This document shows, piece after piece, positions 38,602-49,857 of a stretch of DNA of 64,000 nucleotides. The notes beneath the pieces are model-generated. The model was not told the origin of the DNA. It was given only the letters and a program-made list of their open reading frames with translations, and did not search any database. Within the stretch, counting starts at the first letter, position 1; every line of letters starts with the position of its first letter. Source of the stretch: Tetrahymena elliotti 4EA (Eukaryota; Ciliophora; Oligohymenophorea; Hymenostomatida; Tetrahymenidae); assembly GCA_000231825.2 (NCBI GenBank), contig JH720293.1, forward strand, positions 1,364,001 through 1,428,000, given 5' to 3'. The translations under genes and the position numbers were made by a program.

Positions 38602-41600
38602 TCATTATTCAACTTGCTGCTTTGGGATTATAAAAAGTGTTTGATGTAAATTTGAGAAATTGATTTATTCTTATTTACAATCTTTTCTATTCGTCGAGTG
38701 ACTTAATGATGGGGTTTTAAGTTTTCTTCTCATTTCTAATTTTTATTTGAAAGTGGTATTTATTTTTAACTTATTTTCTTTTCCAGATGAATTTAAACGA
38801 TGATAATCAATAGGAGTGTACGATTAAGTGAATTAATTAATTTAATCAGAAATAATAGTAGCTTTATCATCTACATTCCCCATCAAAGAAGTACTGATTT
38901 CTTTATTTAAGAAATCATTAGTAAACCTTAAATATTGTTTGAAAACATTCAAAGAGCTTTTATTTTTATTTGCATGGAATTTCTTTTTCTCATTTTAGAT
39001 GGGAGAAAATTTTTACCTCTCTATTGACTAAAAGTCTGAGCAAAAATCTCTGTCTAAATTTCTTGATTTATTTGCTTGAGTATCATCTTAACTGTTTTAC
39101 TTTATAATCATTGAATTTGAGTAGTTCTTTGTACTTCTAGCCTATTTGGATTTATTTTCTTACTTCTGTTTCATCAAGATTCTTAGTAGATTATCATATT
39201 TTGTATTCTTTTAATCTTGATTCATATCAATGCAATTTAAATCTCCCGAACCAATTTAACTCAATAGATATTTTAAAATTTATTTTTTTTTACCAAGTAG
39301 ATTACTGCATTCGATTTAGTATATTTCATTTCCATTACAATTCTCTTCAATAAATTTATTTAAGTTTTATTCTGAAATCTTTTGAATTGTATTGGCTTTT
39401 TCTATGCTCTGCTTCCTTAGGCTTTTGAATAAATTACCTTTTTCATTAGTTTCATTCTGATTATTCGAACAATCTAAGCTTTAGTGTTTATAATCTTTGC
39501 TCTGGCTATTTATTAATCCATTAAAGCTAGCCTGCACATTAGATTAGCTTATCTATTATGGTTCTTATCTTAAAATATGCTAATCATTTCTTACTTACTA
39601 TTGATTCATTCTGGTAGCACTGGCTTTAAAATTTTATTAATAAAAGTCTTTTTATGGTAAAATCTATTCTTCAAAATGTTTATTTTAGTTTTAAAGCAGT
39701 TAGGATGAATTGCTAGTTACTTTTTAAATTTTCTGTTGGCTGACTGTAAAATCTATTTTCTATTAGCTCGCCTGTTAATATTTCTTTGTCTTAGGTTCTG
39801 ATTTACAGTTTTAAGTTATGTTGTTCAAAAATTCTTGATTAAGAATAGGAGCCTAATTAATTTAGCTTTATTAATTGTTTGAGAGGTTTCTCCTTTTTTC
39901 TTTACCTTCTAAAAAGCATTTTTTCTATGAAGCACATAGAATTTTTAAACTAGCCTAGCCCTTTTTGCTTTCGATTTCATAATTATACTAATTATTAAAA
40001 ACAGTTTTTGGTATTACTTCGTTAAAGTATTGTTAAAAACCTAAACTTTATTTTGAATTGCTCAAATACGAAGGATCACTTAGGTCATTTACACTCTAAA
40101 GAAATTATTTTGAATATGGAGAATCCACACTCCCTTAATATTTCAAATGCTAATTTTTAATAAAAGAAGAATCCAAAAAGCTCAAATTATTTTTTTTAGG
40201 AGAAGTTTTTCTTACCCAACAATCATTAAATGGGTCATATACTTTTTACCCTCCACCTGGTGATAAATTTTAGTATGATAAATTATGCTTTTCACTCAAT
40301 ATCAAGCTAGTGTGTCCAAAATTAGTATTGATTTCGCTTATGCTGCTTTTTTCATTTTCTTCCATTCTTTGCAGTCTAATTTTAAAGAGGGTCTTATTTA
40401 ATTGATTTGGAGAGAATGATGACACTCTTGATTCTTGTACCTGCTATCTTCCTTGCTAATTTTTAAAGGATTAATTAAGAGGAAGAATGATAATACTCTC
40501 TCCATTTTAATCTTGCAAAGTTAAACTTTCACTTCTATTTAATTTTAAAATATCCTGATTTGCTATGTTGATCTATGATTTTTATTATTCATTGAAAATA
40601 CTAACCTCACTATCCAAAGTATGAAATTTGCTTTGGGTATTTTTAATAGGTCTTTTCTACTCAATATTTTTGTTAATCAGATTGCAAGAGCCTAATTAAT
40701 TATTTAAAAAATTGTTCAATTTATTTAATTGACTCCTATCGTTATTAACGTATTATCTAAAATTATTTTCATCATTTTTTAATTTCCCTTTTTTGCTCGT
40801 ACTTTTCAAGTTGATTGATTTTAAATGATTCTGGTTCATACTATTAAAATCACCTACTTGGAGCTCACTCAATGACGTATTTAATAATTTTGTTTTAAAA
40901 TTTTGTGACTCTTCGGTTACACAACGACTTTCATTGTAAATTGTTCTGGAGTAATTCTAAGAATTGGAGGAAATTATGTTATTAACATTTAGTAAATTTT
41001 ATTTAGATTCAGATTAATTTTTCAACACTAAATTCGAATTAATTTTAGCTCCGCTGTACTGAAATGCACCAAATTAATTCTTTACATTTATAGCTTATTA
41101 TATATGTTCATCTCTCCATTTTTATTTAGATAATAGATATTCATCAATCATTTGATTTGTTCTTGTGCTTCCATAAGCTTATAACATCTCTTCTTAAATA
41201 ATTTTTGCATCAAATAAATATAAAGTAGCATTAATAGAAGTAACAACTGCAGTATATTTTCGAGTTCCATTTAAGTTATTCAAGTCTTCGTCTCCAAAAA
41301 AAGATTTTTCTGGGATAGTGCTGACAATCTGAGTTTACTACTTTTTTTACTAAACTGAGTGAGGAAGTACATCTAAAATTTCATTTTATGAATATTTAAG
41401 CTGTACATTTCCAGTATCTAAGTAATAAATATACTCTATTTTTTAATCTTATTTATAAACAATATCGTTGATGTTTAACTATTTTCTTATATGCTCATAA
41501 GATATTCTTACTTTACCTTCTTTAGGTATTAGCTTAAGAAGAGAAAAGCTCCTGTAAAAAGGGTTCTATTTAATCAAAAATTCTTGGATTTAATTGTTGA

Positions 41601-42333
41601 ATATATTTTAATTCAAATAAATCAAAATGGTTTATTGTTAACCAAGTTAATCTTCTTTTTGGCTGTTAAAAGTTAAAGCAGAATATAATCTTTTTGAATA
41701 ATAAACCATCTCATTTTAACCGAAATATTACCCTTATTGAAATTAATATTTAGTATCTTATTCTAGCAAACGATTGATTTAATTTGCATCCTTTTATTGA
41801 TCACTAAGGAAAGTTTGAGAACTCATAGTATTATTAGACAATTAAGTGGTTCTTGGATAGAAATTTTTAACTAATTTAACACCGCCATTTAGGATAACAT
41901 AAAATTTATTAGGTCCTTCACCTTCCTTAAATATTATCTGTCCATTTTAAGAATATGTTTCAATTTTCATTTCTTTGAGGAGTTTATATTTATTTTTTAT
42001 AGTTTCATCTGAGAGCATTTTTTCAAAAAATTCTAAATAAACTAGCTTATTCGAAAGAGTATCCAAATCTTAAACTGTCCTATCCTCTGGCAATTTTTAC
42101 AAAATAGGCATTATCAATTAAATATCTATATTATTTCTAAGTTAACTATCAGAATCATCTTGTTATTCCTACTATATTGCATTTCTTTAATTTAAATAAG
42201 TTCTTTTTCTACTAGAGCTCCTAACTTAACTAACTTGTGGTTATTTTGTTAATGGATTTGTTTACCTACTTTATTCTTCTTAATTGCTGAGTAAACTTAG
42301 CTAATAATCTTTTACCATATTGATAGATTTCAT
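38602..42333 (-). CDS. Large protein with two cyclic-nucleotide-binding-like domains
   Basis: One frame of 1244 codons on the minus strand, 1243 aa, starting MKSINMVKDYQ and ending at TGA. Near residues 65-110 comes MPILQKLPEDRTVQDLD, the lead-in common to ciliate cNMP-binding proteins. A first beta-roll follows at about 120-260 (IIFKEGEGPNKFYVILNGGVKLV, interrupted by a Q/N/S insert, then YFGQNEMVYYSKRLYSALTF). A second is at about 285-380 (IVYKQDQKIEYIYYLDTGNVQL, SFFGDEDLNNLNG, YTAVVTSINATLYLFDA). The FGE-R/T-A phosphate-binding cassette is poorly kept, so cyclic nucleotide binding is doubtful. The remaining 850 or so residues are S/N/Q/K-rich low complexity. No kinase or channel domain is present. 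The gene may extend upstream, but the frame there meets TGA at 42457-42459 and 42514-42516. Confidence 0.8.
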
Positions 42334-43236
42334 ATATTTTAAAAGATTACTTACTTCAGTTAAATTTAAGTAATCAAAATGTATCTTAAAAATTTAAGAA
42401 AATAATACTTTAATGAGCTATTAAATATATAGATTATTATTAGCTATTATTTACGATCAATTTAATTTGATTACAATTAAATCTGTAATTGCTTTTATTT
42501 TTCCTAAAATATTTCAGATCAATCTGTCATTATTTTTTAATAAAGATGTTCTTTGTTCATATAAATCTAAACATAAAAGATAAAATTTATCTCTAAAATA
42601 TTAGACTAATAATTTATAATCTTTCATAAACAAAAACAGTTGTATACCTAAGCCTAAACAAAAAATAATAATAATTTGATTATTATTAAAAAATTTTATT
42701 TCAATATCTCAGTATTCACAAAAACCAAAAAATTTTAATTTTTTCACATTAAAAAAGTTTCAAATCTTTAAAAAATTATTTTAGTTTAAAAAACCTAAAA
42801 GCCACAATTTAGATATTTAAAATTCAAATAATTAATTTAAAATCTTACATAAAAGCAAATATTTAAAAGCAAACAGATGTAAAAAAAATTAATAATAATT
42901 TGAGCACTACAAAAAATTTATGAAAAACTTATTGATAAATTTATGTATTCCAAATTCTTGATTTATTAACTTACTTTTATTGATAAAAATAAAATATTAT
43001 TTAATAAATTAAAAAAATATATAAAATAAACAAACAAATCATTTTATGATGAAATTAAAAAATAGATTTTAGTTTTTATTTGATATTTTTAATTAGATTA
43101 AGTTTTTTGTTAAATTTCTTTATGAAAAAATTTTAATTTTTAATATTTATTGCATAACATTAAATTATTTTTGTTTAAATTTATTTTTCAAGTCTTAACT
43201 TTTTTTACAAAACATAATATAAATAAACATTAGCTT
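42334..43236. other. Spacer with open frame upstream of the cNMP-binding-like gene
   Basis: On the minus strand the frame of the downstream gene stays open back to an ATG at 42627 except for two TGA codons. GC content is near that of spacer DNA, so this is most likely 5' untranslated sequence. The rest of the interval shows nothing. Confidence 0.4.
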
Positions 43237-44076
43237 TCAAATTTAGGTTTAAGATATTTTTACTATAGATGATGAAGATGATTATCTAATTGGTTGATCA
43301 GTCTTATTATCAGGTTTATAGTAAGAATTATCTACTGATTTTTATAGGTGTTCTTGTGAAGGTTAGTTCAATAAATATTTAGTATCATAGGTTTATGAAA
43401 TCGATCTAAGCTTCTTTTAGCTTTTAGAATCTGTTATATCATATTATATTTCATTTATTTAAGATTTATTTCTATTTTATTATATTAAAGGTAAATAAAA
43501 AGCTATTGATTTAGAACTTTGAAGATTGAATTTATTCTCTAAAACATCTCTTAGCTTTATTTATTTATCGTGATCTAGTTTTGTTAGCTTTGATCTATAT
43601 TCCTTATGCTTTTTTTCATGATTTTTGATATCATAAATATCTACTATACTCTTCTAAGAGTTTAGTCTATTATGAATTGCTACATTTTCCCTTTATATAT
43701 CTAGTTATTATTTGTATCTATTTTTCAGTAAATTTTCTGTATTTTTTTAGGAAATTTCAGAAGAGTATTAAATAGATTGTGAGCGTTTTTTAGGTGAATA
43801 CAATTTTGGTTACATGCTTGTATTTTAAATTTTTAAAAGTCTTTACATTATAACGTCATTTTTTTTATTCATATCTTGTATTTTAACATTCTCTTCATGT
43901 ATTCTAGTGCGATAATAGTTTTACTTATACTTTTAATATTTTTCTACATCTTGCTCTTTTGAAATCTAAAAAATCTTCTACTACGCATTCTATACTCTTT
44001 TCAAATGATTTTCATATTCTCTTAATTGGTCTACAATACTAAAATAGTTGTTATTAATATGTTTAGATGCTTTCAT
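43237..44076 (-). CDS. Charged coiled-coil protein, 279 aa, possibly CFAP97-type
   Basis: One exon of 280 codons ending at TGA. It begins MKASKHINNNYFSIVDQLRE. A basic, helical N-terminal half carries YKQQLDIQRENVAIHNRLNS followed by IVDIYDIKNHEKKHKEYRSK. This order, a basic helix with REN then a hydrophobic-RL pair and a further charged helix, recalls the short conserved block of CFAP97 (hemingway) ciliary proteins, which are small and otherwise poorly conserved. The C-terminal third is S/Q/N/K-rich. The CFAP97 suggestion is from memory of the motif only and could be wrong; a generic coiled-coil protein is the alternative. Confidence 0.65.
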
Positions 44077-45232
44077 CTACTTTTTTTTCTAAATATTAAA
44101 ATTTATATTGTGTGTTATTGATAAATCTCTTAATAAATAAGAAAGACTATTTAATTAAATATTAAGTTAATCAATAGTTTTGATTTATGGATACAAAAAG
44201 TCTTATTATACTAGTGATCTTAAGACCATCCAAATAAAAACATCTATTTAAGAATAAAGTCAATTTATATTTGCCAAAATTTTTCATAGAAAGGGAATAT
44301 TTAGTTTGTAAAATGTTTAATAAAATCTTGATTGATTTCTTTCTAATAAAAATGTAATTTTAGCTAAATTAGATTAAAAATACTTCTATTTCAATTTTAT
44401 TAAATAAACTTTTAGATTTTTTAATTTTCTTATATTTAAATGTAAAGTCATAATTCATTTTCACTTATTAAGATAGATAAATTTTATCTTTGTAAAATAT
44501 TTCTTGATATAATCTAATATCTATATTTTATTTTTTAAATATTTGATCATTTTTTTAGATTTTAAAAAATATCAGATAATTCTAGATTTTTGGTTAAATT
44601 AGCAATAATAACATAATAACCTCTCAAAATATATTGAAACCTCTCCTCAATATTTATGAATACTGCTTATCTTGAATCTTTAAATGTTGTTAGATAAAGT
44701 ATCAATACCCATAATAAATATTGATTTTAAATTAGAAAAAGTTTAAAAAAAATCTGAATAAGCATGTATATATTGTATATTCTTATAAATATTGTCTGGA
44801 TATAATTTTTATGATATTCAAAAAAATCAGATGATTTTATAAATAATTAACACTCTAATTATTTTAACTATGGTTGTTTTTTTTTAAATTAGTAAAAGAA
44901 AGTTTTTTGTTTTGCGAAAAATATCAAGAAATTAAATGAAAAGATGATTAGTAAAAGAAGACTTTATTAGATAAAAGTATATTTTCAAGCAAAGAAAAAG
45001 CAAAAAACTTATTTCTATTTAAATTTTAATGAGGCGATTTAAAGAATAAAAGGTTTATTGTGTTAAAAACTTAACTCAAATAACAATTATAAATATTAAG
45101 TAAAAATAATTAAAAAATCATTACCAATCATCTGTTTTAGCAAGCAAAAAAACAAACAAACAAACAAAAGCTACCAGAAATCAAAAATATTCTTATCAAA
45201 TCTTCATAAATCCTTCTTAAATATAACCCTAA
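44077..45232. other. Long AT-rich spacer
   Basis: Divergent upstream region of the flanking genes. Holds an AAAC/AAAT-type simple tract near 45148-45168. No gene seen. Confidence 0.55.
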
Positions 45233-46819
45233 ATGTCAAACCCTAAATAAGTTATAACTGTAAAAAGAGGAAACACTCCATCTACAAATTAAAAACCAAG
45301 TCCATAAATAAATATATAAAGAAAGATAGTTGATGCAAACGCCACTTCTCAAATAAAAAAAATTATATCAAGTAAGTCAATAATATTTGTTAAAGATGAT
45401 ATTGCCTCACAATAAAATATTTATGGCCCATGTTTCTTTTATTTGTACTCTAACTTTATTTAATATTTTAAAAAGATCCTAGAACAAGCGCTATAGATGA
45501 ACAAATTAAATAAATTCCAAAACAAATAAATAATTTTAATGAGAAACCATTCATATAACATATTCCTTAACAAAACGGAGCTGTTTTTGAGAATTTTGCT
45601 AGTAAAATGTAAATGATGGGCTCAGTGAATACTTAACATGCACAAAACTCTCCTATCTTTTTATCCAAACAACAATCAAACTCAGCTGTAATTATACTTA
45701 TTTCAAATTCAGTAATATGTTAAAAGTCATTTTCAGATCTAAAATTTTAAAAATTAGAATTATTAACCCTTTGGAGTTTCTGAATAAGATAGAACTATGA
45801 ACAACTATGGATTCCCTTAAGCTTAATTTTAAAAAAAGAATGAATTAAGAAAAGAAGATGTTGTTAGTTCAGATATTTATAAAGAGCTATTGTAAAAATA
45901 TGAATCGATTGCTGATAGATATTAGGAATTAAAAAATGTAAATTTAATTCTTTTTGGAACACATTCTTTCAATTAATAATACAATTTTTTGTTTATTGAA
46001 AAAGAGAATTTAATTTATTTTTTGATCACCATTTTTATAATTATTTTATTTAAACTTATTCATTTTAATTGTGAGATTAATTTTCTTTCTAAATTAATAT
46101 GATATCATTTTAGACCTATCAAGAAATCTAGGAATCCAATAAAATTAAAGATGAATAAATAAAAAAATTGAGATTGGACAATCAAAAATATCTCTAAGAA
46201 AGCATAATTCTAAAAAGGAAAAACTAGGAACTTATAAAGTAGAATAAATAATTGAAAGAATAAATTTTGAGTGCTTAAAACGAAGAGAGAAAAGGTAAAT
46301 TGAAGTTAAAGAATACCATAAAATAAATAATTAACTTTTAATTTACAAGATAATCATGAATAACTTTTAGAAATGATGTATGCAATCAGAATGCATCAGT
46401 AAGAAGAACAAATGCTCTAAATGGCCATTTAGCAGTCAGCAGAAGAATTCCAAAATGATCCTAACTTTGTAAATGTAGACAATATGACTTATGAAGTAAT
46501 ACAATATTTTAAACTTCTAAAATAAATAAATTGATGATTATATTTTAAATCAAAGGAAATGCTAGAACTTGAAGAAAAGAATGGAAAAGTTTCACGTGGC
46601 TTACCTTAAGAGATTATTTAATAAATTCCTGTTGTTAACTTTAACTCAAGGCTGAAGACAATTTCAGAAAAATGTACAATATGTATTAGTGAATTCGAAC
46701 ATGGAGAAAAATTGAAATAATTACCCTGCAAGCATATTTACCATCCGGAGTGTGTTGATAGCTGGTTAAAATAAGAAAAAAAATGTCCAGTTTGCAAAGG
46801 AGAAATCAGTTATAACTGA
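45233..46819 (+). CDS. RING-H2 finger protein, probable E3 ubiquitin ligase
   Basis: Six exons: 45233-45371, 45476-45687, 45737-45937, 46114-46294, 46350-46495, 46556-46819; all phases agree and give 380 aa. The C-terminus, from about residue 333, is a C3H2C3 RING: CTIC, then C-K-H, H-P-E-C and CPVC with the usual spacing, with VDSWLK between the last pairs as in RING-H2 E3 ligases. Upstream is a Q/N-rich N-terminus, a coiled coil (roughly residues 160-250) and a Gln/Met-rich helix. There is no transmembrane segment, so it is probably a soluble ligase recruiting E2 through the RING. Substrate is unknown. Confidence 0.9.
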
Positions 46820-48155
46820 TAGTATTATTAATTGCAAATAACCACCCACCAAATAATGGAATATATCTACTAAAAATAATTTCAATAGCAAACTCACTTC
46901 AAATAATGATAATAGGAAATAAAATCCATTGAATGATTCTTTTTTAGTTTACTACTTTATAATAATGTGAAAGTTGCAAAAATAAATAAATGATTATGAA
47001 GAAAATAAAAATAATGTCAACTAAAATACCTTCAATAAATTAATTAACAATAATTCTTATAATAGATTAATGATTGGGAGTCATGAATAAAATATGCCAT
47101 TAAAAAAAGGAAAATAAAATATTATAAAAAAATACTTTATATATACATAAATATATTAACATATTATCTATTTCTGTGTACCTACAATATTTATTTTTGT
47201 TTTGATTAGTTTTTTAATATCTTTATTTTATTCATAACACCAATTTATTCTAGGCACTTGCTTATTAATATTTTATCTTTGTTTTAATTATTAGTTTGAA
47301 AATAAATCAATTTATTTCAATATTTATATGGAATTTCAGTTTAAAAGGTTTAAATCAAACTTTTTAATATTTTCTGATTCAATCATTTTTACATAAAAAA
47401 TATAGATAGAAAAAAGATTAGTATGTATTCCAATTATTATTTTTGAATTTGTGTTTAGAACTACTTATACAATTAAAAGCATCCTTACTTACATTTTATT
47501 TTGTAGAAAACATATGAATACAAATTGTAAAAATAAAGTTTAGCTGAAATCATATTTTTGATTTAATGATCAAACATTTTCTTTACAACCTTTAGTTACT
47601 CAAAAATCAAAGACTTGAGTCTCTATAAAATTCAAAATAAGTCTGATGCATCATGTGAAAAATTACATAAAAAGCTCAACAATAGAGTTTAAATATATCT
47701 TAATATATTGAATTTTTCATTTTACGACTCTAAATAATTATTTTTAGTTTGGTTTTAAGGTTTAAGATCTCCATGATAAAATAAATTTATATCTTATTTT
47801 GAATTTTTCAAAAATTATAATGTTATTTTGAATCATTTATAAAATATCTTTTTATTTTAAAAAAATTCTAGAAATAAGTATTTGTATTGTTAATATTTAC
47901 ATAAGCAGCTCATATTTTGGTTATTTTATATTTAAATTTTATATCTTCATATTGTTCTAAAGAATTAGGAATTGTTTTTTATTCGCAAATTACGTCACTA
48001 AGTATCGATATATATTACATCTTATTTTATCAGGAGAGGAATTATCTTTAATAATATCCTAACTTTTTTATTTTAATAATTAATAATAAATACATAAAAA
48101 ATAAGTAGAAGAAATTACATTAAAAAGGAAAAATAGTTTTTAAGAATTCTAAGAA
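46820..48155. other. Spacer; first 300 bp look coding-like
   Basis: From about 46834 to 47115 the plus strand contains N/Q/S-rich reading of coding-like composition, broken by a TGA near 46967. It could be a remnant or an alternative 3' exon of the RING gene. The remainder to 48155 shows nothing. Confidence 0.35.
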
Positions 48156-49019
48156 ATGGCTAATCAAGCAAGATTCAATCCTGAGCAAGTTTGCAAATAG
48201 TTAAATATTACATAAGAAGAAAGAAAATAAGATGTTTTCCTTAAAAAAACTGAAACTGGTGTCTTCTTTTTGATTTTGAATAAAAAGGCAAATACCCTTA
48301 GCATTCCATTTATTAGAAAAATCAATGAATTATTAGATGTTGTTGAAGCAAACGAAGGTCCTACTGCTTTAGTTACTTTTGGCTTACATGAAAAATTCTT
48401 TTCTACTGGATTAGATTTGAATTTTATGTTAACTTTGTAAAAGGAAGATATCTTTAGTTTTATTCTTGAAGTAATTCGTATGTATGGCAGATTCTTAACT
48501 TTATCAGTACCTTGTATTGCTATGATTAATGGTCATGCTTATGCTGGTGGATGTATGCTTGCTTTTTCTCATGATTACAGGTAAAATATATTTTTTATTT
48601 TGTTTTATATGAAATATTTTTATATTAATATAAATAGAATTATGAGAGATGATTTTGGATAGATTTGCATGAATGAAGTTGAACTTCATATGCCTCTTCC
48701 TCCAGGTATGAATGCAGTTATTTAAGAAAAAATAACTGATAAAGATGCTTTTAGAGAATTAGTTCTCTAAGCCAAAAGATTCGAGCCTAAAGAAGCCTTT
48801 GAAAGAAAGATGGTTGGTAAAATTTATCCTCCTGAAAAGCTACTTGAAGAAACTTTAAAGTTTGCTGAATCATAAACCAAATTTGGTGTAGATAAATAAA
48901 ATTTTAGAAAATTAAAAGAAGAAATGAATAAGGTAGCAATTGATTGCTGTTTTAATAAAGGTCATGGTGTTGGTGTAAAGTACGAATCCAGAGCTATCTT
49001 CCCCAACCCTAGATTGTGA
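48156..49019 (+). CDS. Enoyl-CoA hydratase/isomerase family protein
   Basis: Two exons, 48156-48580 and 48638-49019, with a 57-bp intron, give 268 aa, the usual size for the crotonase fold. The first oxyanion-hole segment is GLHEKFFSTGLDLNFM (about residues 75-90) and the second is INGHAYAGGCMLAFSHDYR (about 123-141), as in delta3,delta2-enoyl-CoA isomerases and relatives. It likely shifts or hydrates double bonds of fatty acyl-CoA during beta-oxidation. The C-terminus, PRL, could be a weak type 1 peroxisomal signal but is not the consensus SKL. No mitochondrial leader is obvious. Isomerase versus hydratase is not settled by eye. Confidence 0.92.
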
Positions 49020-49857
49020 TATTTTTTAAAGTTATAGATTTTAAAAATTTTTTACATATCTTTACTGTTATTTTTTTGTTACAGTTATAATCAATAAAGA
49101 ACAAATGTGTTTATTGCTTTTACATACAATTTAATAATTAGATATGATTTAAAATAATTTTATTTATTAATTTTGTTTTAAAGTAATATTTTTTTGATAT
49201 TTTAGGTTTAAATTAATTATTCTTTTCTTCAAATAAAAAATTCAAAAATGATTTCTCAAGTATTAATTAAAATAAAATAAACACAGCCTAAAAAAATAAA
49301 AATATTGATGTATTATTGAAACAAATAAAATTATATTAAGCTTATTAAATTAAAGAAGTATTTAGATCTATTTGAGGGGTTTCTTTGAAAATTATTAGAA
49401 AATTGTGAAGGGTTTATCAAACTAATATAGATATCATTAGTTTAATTTGAATTTTGTCTAAATAGATTTTATTATCAATTAATTTGAGAAAGATGTCTTT
49501 TGAAAACTACATCAAGTATTTTTTTTCAAAATATTCTTAGACAAGTAATTTTAAATAGTTTTATCTAATAATAATAAATTTTTGAAAATATAAAATTTGG
49601 TTAAGCTGGACTTCCATTTTTACATGAAGAAGATAAAAAATTAAGTTTTTTAATCTTTTTTATTGCAAAATTATTAATATTTATTTAACAATTATATAAA
49701 TAAGAAGTATGTTTTAGTTATTAAATTATGCTTATATAGATTTCAATCTCTTTGTATTTCAAAAGAAATAGCTTATTCTTATTTAATAATTATTCATTCA
49801 CAATAATAAATTTGAATTAATCAACAAAATAAATATTATTTTTTCAGATAAATAAAA
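49020..49857. other. AT-rich spacer
   Basis: Nothing recognised. Confidence 0.6.
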
